This document shows positions 63,071 to 64,000 of a stretch of DNA of 64,000 nt, in pieces. Each line of letters starts with the position of its first letter. The stretch's first letter is position 1. The translations under genes were made by a program, and so were the position numbers. Under the pieces are notes generated by a model, which saw only the letters and a program-made list of their open reading frames with translations, ran no database searches and was not told where the DNA came from. Source of the DNA: Candidatus Planktophila sulfonica (GTDB lineage: Bacteria > Actinomycetota > Actinomycetes > Nanopelagicales > Nanopelagicaceae); assembly GCF_002288065.1 (NCBI RefSeq), contig NZ_CP016773.1, positions 992,001 to 1,056,000 on the forward strand, in the 5' to 3' direction.

Positions 63071-64000
63071 TTACAGGGCTGTGACAGGGGCATAGCGCAG
63101 CAAGAGGCGCTTATCGCCGTACTGGCCGAAGTTGATGGTCGCCTCAGACTTATCGCCTTCGCCACCAAGGGCTACGACGGTACCTAATCCGAATGTGTCA
63201 TGTGACACACGCTGTCCGACCTCGAGAACCATCGCAGTTGATTTCTTGCCGGTGGCGCGAGGTGGTGGACCTGATGGAAGTCGAGATTTACGAACTGCAG
63301 ATGATGTTGTGAAAGTGCTGCGTCCTTCATTCTTCCATTCGATGAGATCGGTTGGGATTTCATCGAGGAAGCGAGAACCTGGGTTGTACTTCGGTGTTCC
63401 GAAAGTTAAACGATATTCAGCGCGCGAAATGTAGAGACGCTTTTCTGCGCGAGTTAAACCGACATAAGCCAAGCGACGTTCTTCTTCGATCTCTTTTGGA
63501 TCATCAAGGGTTCGTGCATGCGGAAAGATTCCGTCTTCCATGCCGGTGAGAAATACCGTTGGAAATTCGAGTCCCTTTGCGGTGTGCAGAGTCATCAAAG
63601 TGACGACTCCCCCGTGGTCCTCGCCATCCGGGATCTCGTCGGCATCCGCAACCAATGAAACTTTCTCAAGGAAGCCAGACAGCGAAATTTCTTCATCTTC
63701 GCCGAGTTCTTCAAATGGGCGTTCTTCATATTCCATTGATGCTGAGACAAGTTCCTTGAGGTTTTCTACACGAACTTCATCTTGCGGATCTTTACTGGTT
63801 TCAAGTTCAGTGAGTAAACCTGATTGCTCGAGAACAGCTTCGATGATGACTGATGGCTTGGTCTTAGCTTCTACAAGAGTTTGAAGTGCTACCAACATGG
63901 AAGTGAAGTTCATGATGGATTGGGCGGCCTTGTTGGGTACCGACGTTGCCTCGGAAACTCGCAAGAGCGCATTCCAAAATGAGATGCCTTGGGCTTGCGC
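63071..64000 (-). CDS. pcrA: UvrD/PcrA-type DNA helicase, C-terminal part only
   Basis: The reverse strand is open from the right window edge to a TAA at 63071, giving the last 309 residues; the N-terminal ATPase domain lies outside. Visible are VTLMTLHTAKGLEFPTVFLTG (motif V region), RRLAYVGLTRAEKRLYISRA (motif VI), a basic linker and the C-terminal Tudor-like domain (VGQRVSHDTFGLGTVVALGG) that binds RNA polymerase in PcrA. It is a 3'-5' SF1A helicase for repair and for clearing replication-transcription conflicts. Confidence 0.93.
   Translation of the reverse strand, partial: AQAQGISFWNALLRVSEATSVPNKAAQSIMNFTSMLVALQTLVEAKTKPSVIIEAVLEQSGLLTELETSKDPQDEVRVENLKELVSASMEYEERPFEELGEDEEISLSGFLEKVSLVADADEIPDGEDHGGVVTLMTLHTAKGLEFPTVFLTGMEDGIFPHARTLDDPKEIEEERRLAYVGLTRAEKRLYISRAEYRLTFGTPKYNPGSRFLDEIPTDLIEWKNEGRSTFTTSSAVRKSRLPSGPPPRATGKKSTAMVLEVGQRVSHDTFGLGTVVALGGEGDKSEATINFGQYGDKRLLLRYAPVTAL

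Noticed and set aside
1-64000. Mobile elements, prophage, CRISPR, toxin-antitoxin or defence islands
   Set aside because: No transposase, integrase, direct repeat array or defence family was recognised, and composition and gene order look like core chromosome throughout.

Overview
The window looks like ordinary chromosome from a small-genome, moderate-GC actinobacterium. The phylum is set by signature genes: a WhiB regulator, DUF3499, DUF5719, DUF3107, DUF3117, DUF3017, MshB (mycothiol synthesis), MoeZ, a TatB-HtrA-Mrp block, an acyl-CoA carboxylase epsilon subunit, and succinylase-type DapC/DapD. Base composition is clearly below the usual high-GC actinobacterial range. Genes are packed with 1-20 bp overlaps (ATGA and TAATG junctions), and many genes seem to start on leaderless mRNAs. 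Together this suggests the freshwater acI group (Nanopelagicales, Planktophila-like); that placement is inference. No rRNA, tRNA, CRISPR array, IS element or prophage was recognised. No gene-free stretch exceeds 300 bp; the longest (about 160 bp) lies upstream of whiB.

Layout. 1-5011: cell-envelope block of DUF3499 (cut by the left edge), DUF5719, a 1011-aa membrane glycosyltransferase and WhiB. 5173-7503: sugar nucleotidyltransferase, dapC, ferredoxin. 7584-9187: an unusual SH3-like/cysteinyl-tRNA synthetase fusion behind a 9-codon leader ORF. 9188-11549: small membrane protein, mshB, moeZ. 11605-13885: TetR, DUF3107, DEAD helicase. 13909-16270: marC, PHP phosphoesterase, EamA exporter. 16312-18122: MgtE-type soluble protein with DUF1003. 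18093-22965: mrp, tatB, htrA, O-methyltransferase, leucyl aminopeptidase, DUF3117. 23078-25254: sigma region-4-like protein, SRPBCC, LOG, dapD. 25258-31585: surface polysaccharide genes (SpoIID/LytB, polymer ABC exporter, GT2, LCP, UDP-sugar dehydrogenase). 31582-38067: purE-purK, birA, and an accD-accE-maf-accA operon fired divergently from birA. 38064-50209: purine nucleoside phosphorylase, a phosphohexomutase, and a nucleoside uptake and breakdown operon (BMP-type ABC transporter, cdd, deoA, add, deoC). 50209-53734: trpS, CNNM/CorC protein, orphan MsmK-type ABC ATPase. 53776-63020: S51 peptidase, icd, mdh, DUF3017, folD, purH, purN, DUF6350, sucD, sucC. 63071-64000: the 3' part of pcrA/uvrD.

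How the genes work together. The strongest pathway story is nucleosides: binding proteins and an ABC importer feed Cdd, Add, DeoA and PNP, and DeoC breaks down deoxyribose 5-phosphate. The carboxylase operon and the biotin ligase that modifies it share one symmetric promoter. icd, mdh and sucCD supply the TCA cycle. purE, purK, purN, purH and folD supply purines and one-carbon units.

Most unusual points: leucyl aminopeptidase has no ATG/GTG/TTG at its expected start and follows the DUF3117 stop in frame; the CysRS is divergent, carries an N-terminal SH3-like domain and sits behind a tiny leaderless ORF; a strict TANNNT-N6/7-start pattern recurs before at least 16 genes; and two divergent promoters have fully overlapping symmetric -10 boxes. 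I found no clearly novel multi-gene defence or mobile system.
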